From NCBI GenBank assembly GCA_963704815.1, contig CAVPHU010000005.1:310001-374000 (forward strand): a stretch of 64,000 nucleotides of DNA, in the 5' to 3' direction. A model generated the notes under the pieces. The model saw nothing but the letters and a program-made list of their open reading frames with translations. It had not been told where the DNA came from and ran no database searches. Source of the stretch: DATKWD01 sp963704815. GTDB taxonomy: Bacteria > Actinomycetota > Acidimicrobiia > Acidimicrobiales > Salinilacustritrichaceae. The position numbers and the translations under genes were made by a program. This document shows positions 44,827 through 53,943 of the stretch, piece after piece (position 1 is the stretch's first letter; every line of letters starts with the position of its first letter).

Positions 44827-45657
44827 TCAGGACGTCCGGTAGTCGCCGAAGGGTTCGTCTCGTTCCTGGAGCGCCTGGGTGAGGCCCTTTTCCTGGACCC
44901 TGGCGATGAAGGCGTCCATGCTCGGCTGCTTGATGCCGAGTGAGCAGAGCTCGGTGCCCGAGCGGATGGCGTCGCGCATGCCCTTGATCTCCATGGCCCG
45001 GTGGACCGTGCGCTTGTTGAGCGCGGCGATGTCGGGCGGCACGAGCGCCACCCGCTGCGCCCGTTCGAGCACCGCGTCGTCGAGTTCGGCAGCCGGGTAG
45101 GCGCGGTTGGCCCACCCCAACCGGACGGCCTCGACGCCCGAGATCGAGTCGCCGGTGAGCACCATCTCCATCGCCGCGCGCATGCCGAGGAGCCACGAGT
45201 GGAACTGCATGTCGGGGACCCCGAACCGGACCGCCGGGTAGCCCATCTGGGCCTCTTCGGCGATGTAGACGAGGTCGCACCCGGTGGCCAGCTCGCTGCC
45301 GCCAGCAAGGCAGAAGCCGTGTACCTGGGCGATGACCGGCTTGGACAGGTCCCACACGCCCATCCACGTCTCGGTCACGTGTCGCGGCCACTGGCCTTCC
45401 CCCTGTGCGGTGAAGTGCGGCAGCGGGATGCCCTCGTTGCCACCGCCGAGGTCGTAGCCGGCGGAGAACGACGAGCCGGCGCCCCGGATGATGGTGACCC
45501 TGACGTCGGGATCGTCGTCGGCGGTGCGGAGCGCGTCGACGAGCGCGCCCCGCAACTCGTTGTTGAGCGCGTTGCGCTTCTCGGGCCGGTTGAGGGTGAG
45601 ACGGCGCACCGCCGGCGCGGGATCGTCGACGAGCAGGACGGGCTGAGCATCGGGCAT
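44827..45657 (-). CDS. Enoyl-CoA hydratase family protein
   Basis: 276 residues from ATG 45657; the longer reading crosses the divergent promoter. Crotonase features: LTLNRPEKRNALN, GSSFSAGYDLGG, QVHGFCLAGGSELATGCDLV and FGVPDMQFHSWLLGMRAAME. The early FSAGYDL form resembles members annotated as hydratases of unusual acyl-CoA. The reaction is uncertain. Divergent from the acetyltransferase gene at 45713. Confidence 0.85.
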   Translation of the reverse strand: MPDAQPVLLVDDPAPAVRRLTLNRPEKRNALNNELRGALVDALRTADDDPDVRVTIIRGAGSSFSAGYDLGGGNEGIPLPHFTAQGEGQWPRHVTETWMGVWDLSKPVIAQVHGFCLAGGSELATGCDLVYIAEEAQMGYPAVRFGVPDMQFHSWLLGMRAAMEMVLTGDSISGVEAVRLGWANRAYPAAELDDAVLERAQRVALVPPDIAALNKRTVHRAMEIKGMRDAIRSGTELCSLGIKQPSMDAFIARVQEKGLTQALQERDEPFGDYRTS

Positions 45658-45712
45658 CGGGTCTTTGTAGTCGGCCGATCGGTGACCGGTCGATGAGCCA
45701 GACTGGAAACCC

Positions 45713-46318
45713 ATGCTGTCGAACGAGGGCTACCACACCGAACACGACCTGGCCGACTTCGGGTTCGCCTCGCTCGGCACCAACGTCCGCATCAGCTCCG
45801 ACGCCCGCGTCTACGGGGCCGAGCGCATCTCGATCGGCAACGACGTGCGCATCGACGACTTCGTCATGCTGGCCACCGGCGAGGGCTCGATCACCATCGG
45901 CAACTCGGTCTACATCGCGCGCTGCTGCAACCTCACCGGCACCTTCGGGATCGAGCTGTGCGACTACTCGAGCATGGCGGCCAACACCGTGATCTACAGC
46001 GCCTCCGACGACTACTCGGGCGAGTTCATGACGGCGCAGGCGATCCCGAAGGAGTTCACCAGGTTCGTCGGCGGCAAGGTCACCATCGGCCGCCACGTGA
46101 TCATCGGCGCCAGCTCGGTCATCATCGGCAAGGCCGACATCGGCGAGGGCTGCAGCCTCGGCGCCGTCACCGTCGTCGTCGACACCGACCTCGATCCGTG
46201 GGGCATGTACGTCGGCAACCCGGCCCGACGGGTCAAGGAGCGCAAGCGCGACCTGCTCGAGCTGGAGAAGCAGTTGATCGCCCGCCGGGCGGACGAGGCG
46301 ACCGGGCCGGCCGACTGA
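45713..46318 (+). CDS. Left-handed beta-helix O-acetyltransferase
   Basis: 201 residues of hexapeptide repeats (ISIGNDVRIDDFVMLATGEG, TIGRHVIIGASSVIIGKADI, GNPARRVKERKRD), the NodL/galactoside acetyltransferase build. It should acetylate a sugar using acetyl-CoA. It converges with the PglE-like aminotransferase gene, with four bases between stops, and probably belongs to the surface-glycan region. Confidence 0.87.
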   Translation: MLSNEGYHTEHDLADFGFASLGTNVRISSDARVYGAERISIGNDVRIDDFVMLATGEGSITIGNSVYIARCCNLTGTFGIELCDYSSMAANTVIYSASDDYSGEFMTAQAIPKEFTRFVGGKVTIGRHVIIGASSVIIGKADIGEGCSLGAVTVVVDTDLDPWGMYVGNPARRVKERKRDLLELEKQLIARRADEATGPAD

Positions 46319-46322
46319 TCGC

Positions 46323-47453
46323 TCAGCGGGTCGACACGAAGTCGTCGACCGCGCTCAGCACCCGGTCGAAGTCGGCGTCGCTCATCCCGCTCCCACTCGG
46401 CAGGCACAACCCGCGTGCGAACAACTGGTCGGAGGTCCCGTCGAGGGCCGCCGGTGCTCCGGCGAACACCCGCTGCTGGTGCATCGGCTTCCAGGTCGGC
46501 CGCGACTCGATGTCGTCAGCCTCGAGATGGAGCCGGAGGTCCTCGGCGGTGAAGCCCGATGCCGGGTCGACCTGGATGCAGGTCAGCCACCGATTCGACC
46601 AGCTGCCCTCGTATTCGGGCTGCACCTCGACGCCGTCGACCGCCTCGAAGAAGTTCGTGTAGCTCTCGCAGAACCCCCGCCGCCGCTCGATGCGCTCGTC
46701 GAGGGTGGACAGCTGACCCCGACCGAAGGCAGCCAGCAGGTTCGAGAGCCGATAGTTGAACCCGATCTCGTGGTGCTCGTAGTGGGGGGCGTCCTCCTTC
46801 GCCTGCGTCGACAGGAACCGGGCCCGCTCCACGAGGGCCTCGTCGTCGCCGATGAGCATGCCGCCGCCCGACGTGGTGATCATCTTGTTGCCGTTGAACG
46901 ACAGCACCCCGAGTCGCCCGAACGACCCGGCCGCTCGCCCGTCGAGGGTCGCCCCGATCGCTTCGGCCGCGTCTTCGACGATGGGCACGCCGTGGGCCTC
47001 GCAGATCGGCTCGATGCGGCGATAGTCGGCGCTCTGCCCGTAGAGGTCGACGGCGATCACCGCGGCCGGGAGCCGATCCTGATCGGCGCGGGCGGCGAGT
47101 TCGGCCTCGAGCAGGTCGGCGCTGAGATTCCAGGTCGCGACGTCCGAGTCGATGAACGCCGGGGTGGCGCCGGTGTAGGTCACGGCGTTGGCCGTGGCTG
47201 CGAACGTGAACGTCGACACCAGTACCTCGTCGCCCGGGCCGACCCCGAGCCCGAGCAGCGCGAGGTGGATCGCGGCCGTGCCGCTCGAGAGGGCGACGGC
47301 GTGGCCGACCCCGCACCGGTCGGCGATCTCGGATTCGAACGCCGCGAGATCGGGGCCGGCCGGGGTGGCCCATCCCGAGTCGATGGCAGCCATGATCGCC
47401 TCGCGCTCGGGCTCCCGAACGTCGGGAAGCGACAGGAAGATCCGCTCGGTCAT
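46323..47453 (-). CDS. DegT/DnrJ/EryC1 aminotransferase, PglE-like
   Basis: 376 residues from ATG 47453 (ATGA overlap with the sugar transferase stop). RIFLSLPDVREPER ... AIDSGWATPAGPDLAAFE matches the N-terminus of PglE-type sugar aminotransferases; PLP Lys190 is in SFNGNKMITTSGGG. It would make an amino-sugar nucleotide from a 4-keto sugar. Gene order deacetylase > PglC-like > PglE-like is translationally coupled throughout. Confidence 0.87.
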   Translation of the reverse strand: MTERIFLSLPDVREPEREAIMAAIDSGWATPAGPDLAAFESEIADRCGVGHAVALSSGTAAIHLALLGLGVGPGDEVLVSTFTFAATANAVTYTGATPAFIDSDVATWNLSADLLEAELAARADQDRLPAAVIAVDLYGQSADYRRIEPICEAHGVPIVEDAAEAIGATLDGRAAGSFGRLGVLSFNGNKMITTSGGGMLIGDDEALVERARFLSTQAKEDAPHYEHHEIGFNYRLSNLLAAFGRGQLSTLDERIERRRGFCESYTNFFEAVDGVEVQPEYEGSWSNRWLTCIQVDPASGFTAEDLRLHLEADDIESRPTWKPMHQQRVFAGAPAALDGTSDQLFARGLCLPSGSGMSDADFDRVLSAVDDFVSTR

Positions 47454-48073
47454 GCCGGTGGACCGCCTGCGGGAGTGTTCTGGTCGGTGAGTTCGGGCAT
47501 GGTGACGTGGCCTTCCGCGGCGACATCGCTCCGGGCGAACACCACGAGCACGGTCTTGACCAGGATCTTGAGGTCGAGCCAGATGCTCCGGTGCTCGACG
47601 TACCAGAGGTCCTGTTCGAAGCGCTCGGGCCAGGTGGTCGAGTTCCGTCCGTTCACCTGCGCCCACCCGGTGATGCCGGGCGCCACGTCGTGGCGGCGCG
47701 CCTGCTCGGGGGTGTAGCGATCGAGGTATCGGACCGGGAGCGGACGGGGCCCGACGAGGCTCATCTCACCCCGCACCACGTTGAGCAACTCGGGCAGTTC
47801 GTCGAGGCTGGTGGCCCGCATCGTGCTGCCCAGCGGCGTCATGCGCTCGGCGTCGGGAAGCAACGCACCCGATGGGCCACGAGCATCGGTCATCGTACGG
47901 AACTTGAGGATCTCGAACGGAGCGCCGTGCCGTCCGGCTCGGGCCTGGCGAAACAGCACGGGCGTGCCGAGCTTCCGGCGCACGAGCACGGCGACGACGA
48001 GCGCGACCGGCGAGAGCACGACCCCCACGACGACGGCGATGACGAGGTCCATCGCCCGCTTCGCCGCGGTCAT
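47450..48073 (-). CDS. PglC-like phosphoglycosyl transferase
   Basis: 207 residues, the size of monotopic PglC-type enzymes. One N-terminal re-entrant helix (AMDLVIAVVVGVVLSPVALV), then FRQARAGRHGAPFEILKFRT, DELPELLNVVRGEMSLVGPR with the catalytic D-E pair, and GITGWAQVNGRN. It moves a sugar-1-phosphate onto polyprenyl phosphate, the first step of glycan assembly. ATGA overlaps on both sides. Confidence 0.92.
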   Translation of the reverse strand: MTAAKRAMDLVIAVVVGVVLSPVALVVAVLVRRKLGTPVLFRQARAGRHGAPFEILKFRTMTDARGPSGALLPDAERMTPLGSTMRATSLDELPELLNVVRGEMSLVGPRPLPVRYLDRYTPEQARRHDVAPGITGWAQVNGRNSTTWPERFEQDLWYVEHRSIWLDLKILVKTVLVVFARSDVAAEGHVTMPELTDQNTPAGGPPA

Positions 48074-48882
48074 CCGGCCACCCCGCGATAGCGGACCCGG
48101 TTGTAGAGGTTCCGCAGATCGTCCTCGAGGGCCATCCCGCCTTCGGTCTTGTGCCGGAACCACCGCATCGCGTCCTCGACCTGGATGGGAGAACGCGACA
48201 GTCGATGAAGATCCGTTCGGCCGAACGGATTCGGCTTGGTGCCGGCGATCGCCGCCGTGACGAACCGTCGCCGGACTTCCGACTCGACCTCCGGTGAGGC
48301 GAGCAGGGCCTTCGGATAGGCGAAGTGCCGCACCTCGGCGCCGAGGCGATCGCTGATGCGCTCGATCGAGCGATCGAGGTCGGAGGCCGCCTCGGCCGGC
48401 GGGACCCGATCGAGGAGGAGGTGGGAGTCGGTGTGCGAGCCGATGGTCACGAATCCGCTGGCCGCCGCCTCGCGAACCCCATCCCAGCTGAGGGCCACAC
48501 CGTCGTCGGGGAACGACCGGCCCGACTCGACGAAGTCGGTGGCCACGTAGAGCGTGGCCGGCACGCGATGGTCGACCAGCACCGGCAGCGCCTCGTCGAC
48601 GAAGTCGGCCGTGCCGTCGTCGAAGGTCACGACGATGCGGGGGCGTCCGTCGGGAGCGTCGCCGCGGCAGAGGAGCCGGGCCGCCTCGTCGAGGTCGATC
48701 ACCTCGAAGCGCTCGGCCAGCTCGGCCATCTGGTCGGAGAACACCGCACGATCGAGGTCGACCGACACCGAGGTCCGTCGACCGACGCGGTGGTAGATCA
48801 GGATCGGGATGCCCGAACGAGGCCGCACGCGGTCGGCAGCAGCTGCGCCGCGTTTGACATACTCGCGAAGTCCGGTGGCCAC
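48070..48882 (-). CDS. Polysaccharide deacetylase family protein
   Basis: 270 residues from GTG 48882. NodB homology: ILIYHRVG, VTFDDGTADF (catalytic Asp and metal Asp), IGSHTDSHLLLD (metal His motif), FAYPKALL. No signal peptide, so cytoplasmic or lipid-linked substrate. The C-terminal NRVRYRGVAG tail overlaps the PglC-like start. It probably deacetylates an amino sugar in glycan synthesis. Confidence 0.87.
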   Translation of the reverse strand: MATGLREYVKRGAAAADRVRPRSGIPILIYHRVGRRTSVSVDLDRAVFSDQMAELAERFEVIDLDEAARLLCRGDAPDGRPRIVVTFDDGTADFVDEALPVLVDHRVPATLYVATDFVESGRSFPDDGVALSWDGVREAAASGFVTIGSHTDSHLLLDRVPPAEAASDLDRSIERISDRLGAEVRHFAYPKALLASPEVESEVRRRFVTAAIAGTKPNPFGRTDLHRLSRSPIQVEDAMRWFRHKTEGGMALEDDLRNLYNRVRYRGVAG

Positions 48883-48949
48883 GGGAATGATGATGCCCCA
48901 TCGGCCCGAGCAACGGTGCGTCGCAGGCCCGCCGGTAGCTTCATCGGTC

Positions 48950-50086
48950 GTGGACTCACGTCGGTTGTTGCACGTCACGACGACCGACATCAGTCTCGAG
49001 CTCCTGCTCGGTCCGCAGCTCCGTGCCTTCCAGGACGCCGGGTTCGAGGTGCACACGGCCTCGGCGGCCGGACGCCACGTCCCGGTCCTCGAGTCCTGGG
49101 GCATCCACCACCACGAGCTTCGCCACAGCACGCGATCGATGGCACCCCACCGAGACCTCGCGGCGTTCACCGAGCTCTATCGCCTGTTCCGGTCCCTTCG
49201 ACCGGCCATCGTGCACACGCACAACCCCAAGCCCGGGGTCTACGGGCGGGTGGCGGCTCGACTCGCTCGGGTCGACGTCGTGGTCAACACCCAACACGGC
49301 CTGTACGCACAGCCCAGCGACTCGTGGAAGCGCAAGCTGCCGGTCTATGCGCTCGAACGGTTCGCCGCAGCGTTCTCCGACGTCGAACTCGTCCAGAGCC
49401 GCGAGGACGTCGAGACCTTGGCCCGACTGCACGTTCGGCGCAGCAAGCTGGTCCACCTCGGCAACGGCATCGATCTCGACCGGTTCCGGCGTCCGACCCG
49501 AGCCGAACGGGACGCGGTTCGGGCCGAACTCGGCATCGCCGACGACCAGATCGTCATCGGAGCAGTCGGCCGGCTCGTCCGCGAGAAGGGATACGCCGAG
49601 GTGTTCGAGGCCGCACGCCGTCTGCTCGCCGAACGCGACGACGTGCGCGTGCTGGTCATCGGACCCGACGAGCCGTCGAAGGGCGACCTGCTCACCCGCT
49701 CCGACGTCGACCGGGCCACGGCGGCCGGCGTCGAGTTCCTGGGCGAGCGTGACGACGTCGAACGGCTCTACTTCGCCATGGACGTGCTCGTGCATGCCAG
49801 CCACCGCGAGGGCTTTCCCCGAACGCCGATGGAGGCTGCGGCCAGCGGCGTGCCGGTGGTGCTGACCGACATCCGCGGCTGCCGCGAGGTGATCGAGGAG
49901 GGCCAGGGCGGACGGTTCGTGCGGCCCCACGACGCCGACGATCTCCACCGGGTCCTCGCCGAGGTGTGCGACCTCGACGCCGGCGCACGCCTCGAGTTGG
50001 CCCACGACGAGGCGACGGTGCGCGAGCGATTCTCCGACCGGGTCGTCATCGAGCGCACCCTCGCGGCGTACGGCGGGGTCGCATGA
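48950..50086 (+). CDS. Glycosyltransferase family 4/1
   Basis: 378 residues from GTG 48950. GT-B fold: LLHVTTTDISLELLLGPQL, IVHTHNPKPGVYGRVAARLA, VGRLVREKGYAEVFEAARRL, and EGFPRTPMEAAASGVPVV with the nucleotide-sugar-binding Glu. The N-terminal TDISLELLL resembles capsule enzymes that add N-acetylgalactosamine or fucosamine; the exact sugar is unknown. First of three genes in a row overlapping by ATGA. Confidence 0.9.
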   Translation: MDSRRLLHVTTTDISLELLLGPQLRAFQDAGFEVHTASAAGRHVPVLESWGIHHHELRHSTRSMAPHRDLAAFTELYRLFRSLRPAIVHTHNPKPGVYGRVAARLARVDVVVNTQHGLYAQPSDSWKRKLPVYALERFAAAFSDVELVQSREDVETLARLHVRRSKLVHLGNGIDLDRFRRPTRAERDAVRAELGIADDQIVIGAVGRLVREKGYAEVFEAARRLLAERDDVRVLVIGPDEPSKGDLLTRSDVDRATAAGVEFLGERDDVERLYFAMDVLVHASHREGFPRTPMEAAASGVPVVLTDIRGCREVIEEGQGGRFVRPHDADDLHRVLAEVCDLDAGARLELAHDEATVRERFSDRVVIERTLAAYGGVA

Positions 50087-50967
50087 GCACCGTGCGGCCG
50101 AGCCTGGGCCTGGTGATCCCGACGTGGAACCGGGGATCACTGATCGAGCGAGCCCTCGAGTCGGTGGTCGGCCAGGGCTTCGACGAGATCGTGGTGGCCG
50201 ACGACGGGTCGACCGACGACACCTCCGAGATCGTTCGGCGCCACGAGGGCGTCGTCTACGTGCGGCAGGAGCACGCCGGCGCCAACGCCGCACGCAACCT
50301 CGGCGTGAGGAACATCGACACCGACTTCATCACGTTCCTCGACAGCGACGACCTCATGCTCGACGACTTCGTCGCCACCTACCGCGGCGCGCTCGATTCG
50401 GGCGCGGACGTGGTGACGTCGGCATTCGTCGAAGAGCAGCCCGACGGCCGTCGGCGGTCGATCGGACCCGTCGATCTCGGCCCGGCCTTCCACGGCCAGG
50501 TCGGTTGTTTCGGACACGGGGGCACCTATGCCCTTCGGCGCGACCTGTTCTGGCGGGTCGGAGGCTTCGACGAGGCGGTGCCCGCCGCCCAACACACCGA
50601 GTTCGCCATCCGACTGCTCAACTCGACGCCCCAGCCCCGGGTCGAGGTCCTGTCCAGCGCCCATTGCGTCTACTTCGCCAGCCGACAAGACGGCATCCGA
50701 TCCGACCCGGTCCGTATCGGTCGAGGGGCCGCCGCGTTGGTCGACCGCCACCGATCGATCCTCGCCCGTGACCCCGAGCGTCTGTCCGACCATGCCGGGG
50801 TGGCGAGCAGGGGCGCACTGATCGAGGGCGACGGGCGACGCGGCCGATCGTTCGCGTTCACTGCCGTGCGGGCGACGCCGGGTCGAGGTCGGGCGTGGGG
50901 CCGGCTCGCCCTCGCGATGCTCCCCCCATCGGTGCGTCGCCGCATCCTCGACCAGCGGGCGTCATGA
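50083..50967 (+). CDS. Glycosyltransferase family 2
   Basis: 294 residues, ATGA overlap with the previous gene. GT-A motifs: LVIPTWNRGSLIERALESV, VVADDGSTDDT, HAGANAARNLGV, the DxD motif FLDSDDLML, and GGTYALRRDLFWRVGGFDE. It transfers a sugar in glycan assembly. It overlaps the sulfotransferase gene, suggesting one pathway. Confidence 0.9.
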   Translation: MSTVRPSLGLVIPTWNRGSLIERALESVVGQGFDEIVVADDGSTDDTSEIVRRHEGVVYVRQEHAGANAARNLGVRNIDTDFITFLDSDDLMLDDFVATYRGALDSGADVVTSAFVEEQPDGRRRSIGPVDLGPAFHGQVGCFGHGGTYALRRDLFWRVGGFDEAVPAAQHTEFAIRLLNSTPQPRVEVLSSAHCVYFASRQDGIRSDPVRIGRGAAALVDRHRSILARDPERLSDHAGVASRGALIEGDGRRGRSFAFTAVRATPGRGRAWGRLALAMLPPSVRRRILDQRAS

Positions 50968-51818
50968 AGCTCAAGCGCCTGCTCACCGAGTTCTCGCCCG
51001 CCCATCGGCGTTGGCGGTCGTTGCTCGCGTCGTGCGACTTCGACCCGGCGGCCCAACCCATCGACGAGCCCCTCGCCGGCAACGTGATCGTCTGCGGCTG
51101 CCCGCGGAGCGGAACCGCGCTGGCCTCGGCCGCGCTGTGCCAGGAGCCGACCTCGCTGACCGTGATGGAACCCTGGGACGCGCTGCGGATGCCACCGGCG
51201 GCCCTGTTCGCATCCCTGCGGGCCGAGATCGCCACCGGGCGCCTCGAGCGGGGGCGCCTCGACCTCGACCACCTACGGGCGACGGGAGCGGTGCGGTGGT
51301 GCCGCGACGGCGCCTGCCCGGCCGAGGTCGATCTCGGGCCCGACGGGCTGCTCGCGGTCAAGTTCCCTGCCTTCTGGCGCTACCTCGACCTCCTCGAGAC
51401 CACCCCGTTCGTCGTGTGCGTCCGCCATCCGGTCGAGGTGGTCGAGAGCTTCGAACGCTCGGGCGGACGCCTCGGGATGGGGCTCGACTACGACGTCCCG
51501 TTCAACGCCGAGATGAACGCCGCGCTGCTCGACGCCACCGACGACCCGGCCCTCCGCCGGGTCCTCATGTACGACCACATCCATCGAAGGGTGCTCGCCC
51601 ACCAGGACCGACCGAATGTCTTCGTGCTCCGGTACGAGCGATGGTTCACCGAGCCCGAGCAGCTGCTCACCGACCTGAGCGGCTTCCTCGGGGTCCCGCT
51701 CGACGATCCGCCGGTGAAGGTCGAGACCCCGCGATCGCATCGGGAGTCGTCCGGTGCGCAGGCCGCGCTGGTCCGGGCGGGGTGCACGACCGCGACCGCG
51801 CTGGGCTACGAGCTCTGA
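50964..51818 (+). CDS. Sulfotransferase family protein
   Basis: 284 residues, ATGA overlap. PAPS-binding loop CGCPRSGTAL (44-53) and the 3'-phosphate motif VRHPVEVVESFERSGG, then VLRYERWFTEPEQLLTDLSG. It moves sulfate from PAPS to an acceptor, here probably a glycan, because it is the third gene of a coupled glycosyltransferase set. Its end overlaps the convergent deacetylase gene by 13 bases. Confidence 0.86.
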   Translation: MKLKRLLTEFSPAHRRWRSLLASCDFDPAAQPIDEPLAGNVIVCGCPRSGTALASAALCQEPTSLTVMEPWDALRMPPAALFASLRAEIATGRLERGRLDLDHLRATGAVRWCRDGACPAEVDLGPDGLLAVKFPAFWRYLDLLETTPFVVCVRHPVEVVESFERSGGRLGMGLDYDVPFNAEMNAALLDATDDPALRRVLMYDHIHRRVLAHQDRPNVFVLRYERWFTEPEQLLTDLSGFLGVPLDDPPVKVETPRSHRESSGAQAALVRAGCTTATALGYEL

Positions 51819-52684
51819 CCGCGCCCTCGGATCCGGTCGCGTGCATGTTGCAGGGTCGGCTGGGCCCCCGACAGGATCGACTTGAAGCGATCGAGCGACG
51901 CGGCGGTGTCGACCCGCAGGCGCGACACTGCGAGCGGATCGTCCAGCCGAGCGAGACGATGGTCGAACAACAGCGCGAGGTCGTAGCCCTCGGCTCTCAG
52001 ATGGTCGTCGACCAGGGGCGACCAGTTGCCGTTCGGGTAGGCGAAGAGTCGCTGACCCATCAACCCGGCGTCGGTCAAGGCTCGCAAGCCCTCATCCACC
52101 TGACGCATCTGTTCGTCGGGGTGGCACCGGTCGAGACACGGATGGTCCCACGTGTGGTTGCCGATGGTGTGGCCGGCAGCGACCCATCGGCGCAGATCCT
52201 CGAGCGAGGCGACGTTCGCCTCCAGCGTTCGACGTGTGTCCGAGTCGAGCCGTGCGTCAGCCCGGGCCAGGACCTCCCGCCGCTCGTCATCGTCGACCTC
52301 CTTCGCCGCACGGACCGCCTCGATTCCCTCGACGGCTTCGACGACGTCCCACCAGTGGCAACGCCCGATGACCCCGGGATTCACGAACACCGTGGCCTCG
52401 ACACCGAACCGGTCGAGCACCTCCGCACCGTCGCCGACCGTGGAGGAGAGACCATCGTCGAACGTGACCCAGACCGAGCGATCAGGCAATGCAGGACCAC
52501 TCTGCGACGCCTCGATGACGTCGTGTGCCGACACCGGGTGCCAGCGGTCGACCAGATGCTGCACCTGATCAGCGAAGGCCGCGGCATCGGGCACGCCGTG
52601 GTAGGCCAACACACGAAGCCGGCCGCCGGTGACCGCCGAAGCCGGCCGGAACACCACGTCGTGACCGAGCACGCGCTCGATCAT
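51806..52684 (-). CDS. Polysaccharide deacetylase family protein
   Basis: 292 residues from ATG 52684; an ATG at 52744 would add 20 residues of unlikely sequence. RVLAYHGVPD, WVTFDDGLSS (Asp pair), IGNHTWDHPCLDRC (metal His), FAYPNGNWSP. Lacks a signal peptide. It has a ~60-residue helical insert between the FDDG and HTWDH motifs. Related to, but clearly different from, the deacetylase at 48070. Confidence 0.86.
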   Translation of the reverse strand: MIERVLGHDVVFRPASAVTGGRLRVLAYHGVPDAAAFADQVQHLVDRWHPVSAHDVIEASQSGPALPDRSVWVTFDDGLSSTVGDGAEVLDRFGVEATVFVNPGVIGRCHWWDVVEAVEGIEAVRAAKEVDDDERREVLARADARLDSDTRRTLEANVASLEDLRRWVAAGHTIGNHTWDHPCLDRCHPDEQMRQVDEGLRALTDAGLMGQRLFAYPNGNWSPLVDDHLRAEGYDLALLFDHRLARLDDPLAVSRLRVDTAASLDRFKSILSGAQPTLQHARDRIRGRGQSS

Positions 52685-52785
52685 GCCGCCTGCGCCGCGG
52701 CCCACGAGCGAGACTCCGCATGCATGAGCGCGACGGTAGGCCATCGGACCGATCAGACTGGTCGCATGGAAGGACGGAACCCTCG

Positions 52786-53937
52786 GTGAAGGTCCTCCAG
52801 GTCATCAACGGGCTGGGCACCGGTGGCGCCGAACGCTCTCTCGCCGAGTTGATCCCTCGCGCCGCCGCACGCGGGATCGACGTCGACGTCGTGTGCCTGT
52901 TCCGGCGCGACGAAGGAGTCGAGGCCGAGGTGCGTGCGTCCCACCTGACCCCGCACGTGCTCGAAGCCACGGGGTGGCGAGGCCGGGTCGCCGAGGTGCG
53001 GAGCATCGTGAGGGACGGCGATCCCGATGTGGTGCACACGACGATCTTCGAGGCCGACCTGATCGGCCGCCTGGGTGCGGCGCGACTCGCTCCGGTGCTC
53101 ACCAGCCTCGTCAACACCAGCTACGAACCCGAACGGCTCGACGACCCGAACATCAGGCGCTCCCGCCTGCGCCTCACCCAAGCCGCCGATGCCCTCACTG
53201 GCCGATTCCTCACCCAGCACTTCCACGCGATCACCGAAGCGGTGAAGGCCTCGGCGATCGAGCGGCTCCGGCTGCCCGCCGACCGGATCACCGTGATCCC
53301 GCGAGGACGCGACCGCCGTCGGCTCGGCGAACCCACCGAGGAGCGCAGAGCCGCCGCGAGGTCGGCACTCGGCATCGGACCCGACACGCCGGTGATCGTC
53401 AACGTGGGTCGCCAGGAGTTCCAGAAGGGCCAGGTCCATCTGATCCGGGCCTTGGCGGAGATGACCGCCTCTGACGCCGTGCTCGTCCAGGCAGGGCGGA
53501 CCGGGAGTGCGACCGATGAACTCGACCGGGCGGTGGCCGACCTCGGACTCGACGGTCGGGTGCGGTTCATCGGTCACCACGACCGCGTTCCCGACCTGCT
53601 GTGCGCGGCCGACGTGTTCGCCTTCCCTTCGATCTACGAGGGCCTCGGCGGTTCGCTCCTCGAGGCCATGGCCCTCGACGTCCCCATCGTCGCCTCCGAC
53701 ATCCGGGCGATCCGCGAGGTCCTCGACGGCGGCGAATGTGGTCTTCTCGTCGCACCCGGCGATGCGCCCGGGCTGGCCGAGGCGGTCGATCGAACGCTCG
53801 ACGACGCGCCTGCCACCCGCCGACGGGTGGCCGCGGCCCGAGCGCGCTTCGAATCGGAACACGACCTCGAGCGCGTGACCGACCGGATGATCGACCTCTA
53901 CCGCCGCGTCGCCCGAGGTCCCGACGCCTCGCGCTGA
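52786..53937 (+). CDS. Glycosyltransferase family 4/1
   Basis: 383 residues from GTG 52786. VLQVINGLGTGGAERSLAEL is the usual GT4 opening; VGRQEFQKGQVHLIRALAEM, FIGHHDRVPDLLCAADVFAF and YEGLGGSLLEAMALDVPIVA give the C-terminal donor domain. Where most members have EGfg, this one has EGLGG. Glycan-region enzyme of unknown sugar. It converges on another GT4 gene with six bases between stops. Confidence 0.9.
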   Translation: MKVLQVINGLGTGGAERSLAELIPRAAARGIDVDVVCLFRRDEGVEAEVRASHLTPHVLEATGWRGRVAEVRSIVRDGDPDVVHTTIFEADLIGRLGAARLAPVLTSLVNTSYEPERLDDPNIRRSRLRLTQAADALTGRFLTQHFHAITEAVKASAIERLRLPADRITVIPRGRDRRRLGEPTEERRAAARSALGIGPDTPVIVNVGRQEFQKGQVHLIRALAEMTASDAVLVQAGRTGSATDELDRAVADLGLDGRVRFIGHHDRVPDLLCAADVFAFPSIYEGLGGSLLEAMALDVPIVASDIRAIREVLDGGECGLLVAPGDAPGLAEAVDRTLDDAPATRRRVAAARARFESEHDLERVTDRMIDLYRRVARGPDASR

Positions 53938-53943
53938 GAACGT

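Noticed and set aside
44727..44882. 51-codon gene with a GGGAGG site
   Set aside because: No recognisable content and overlap with the convergent hydratase gene.
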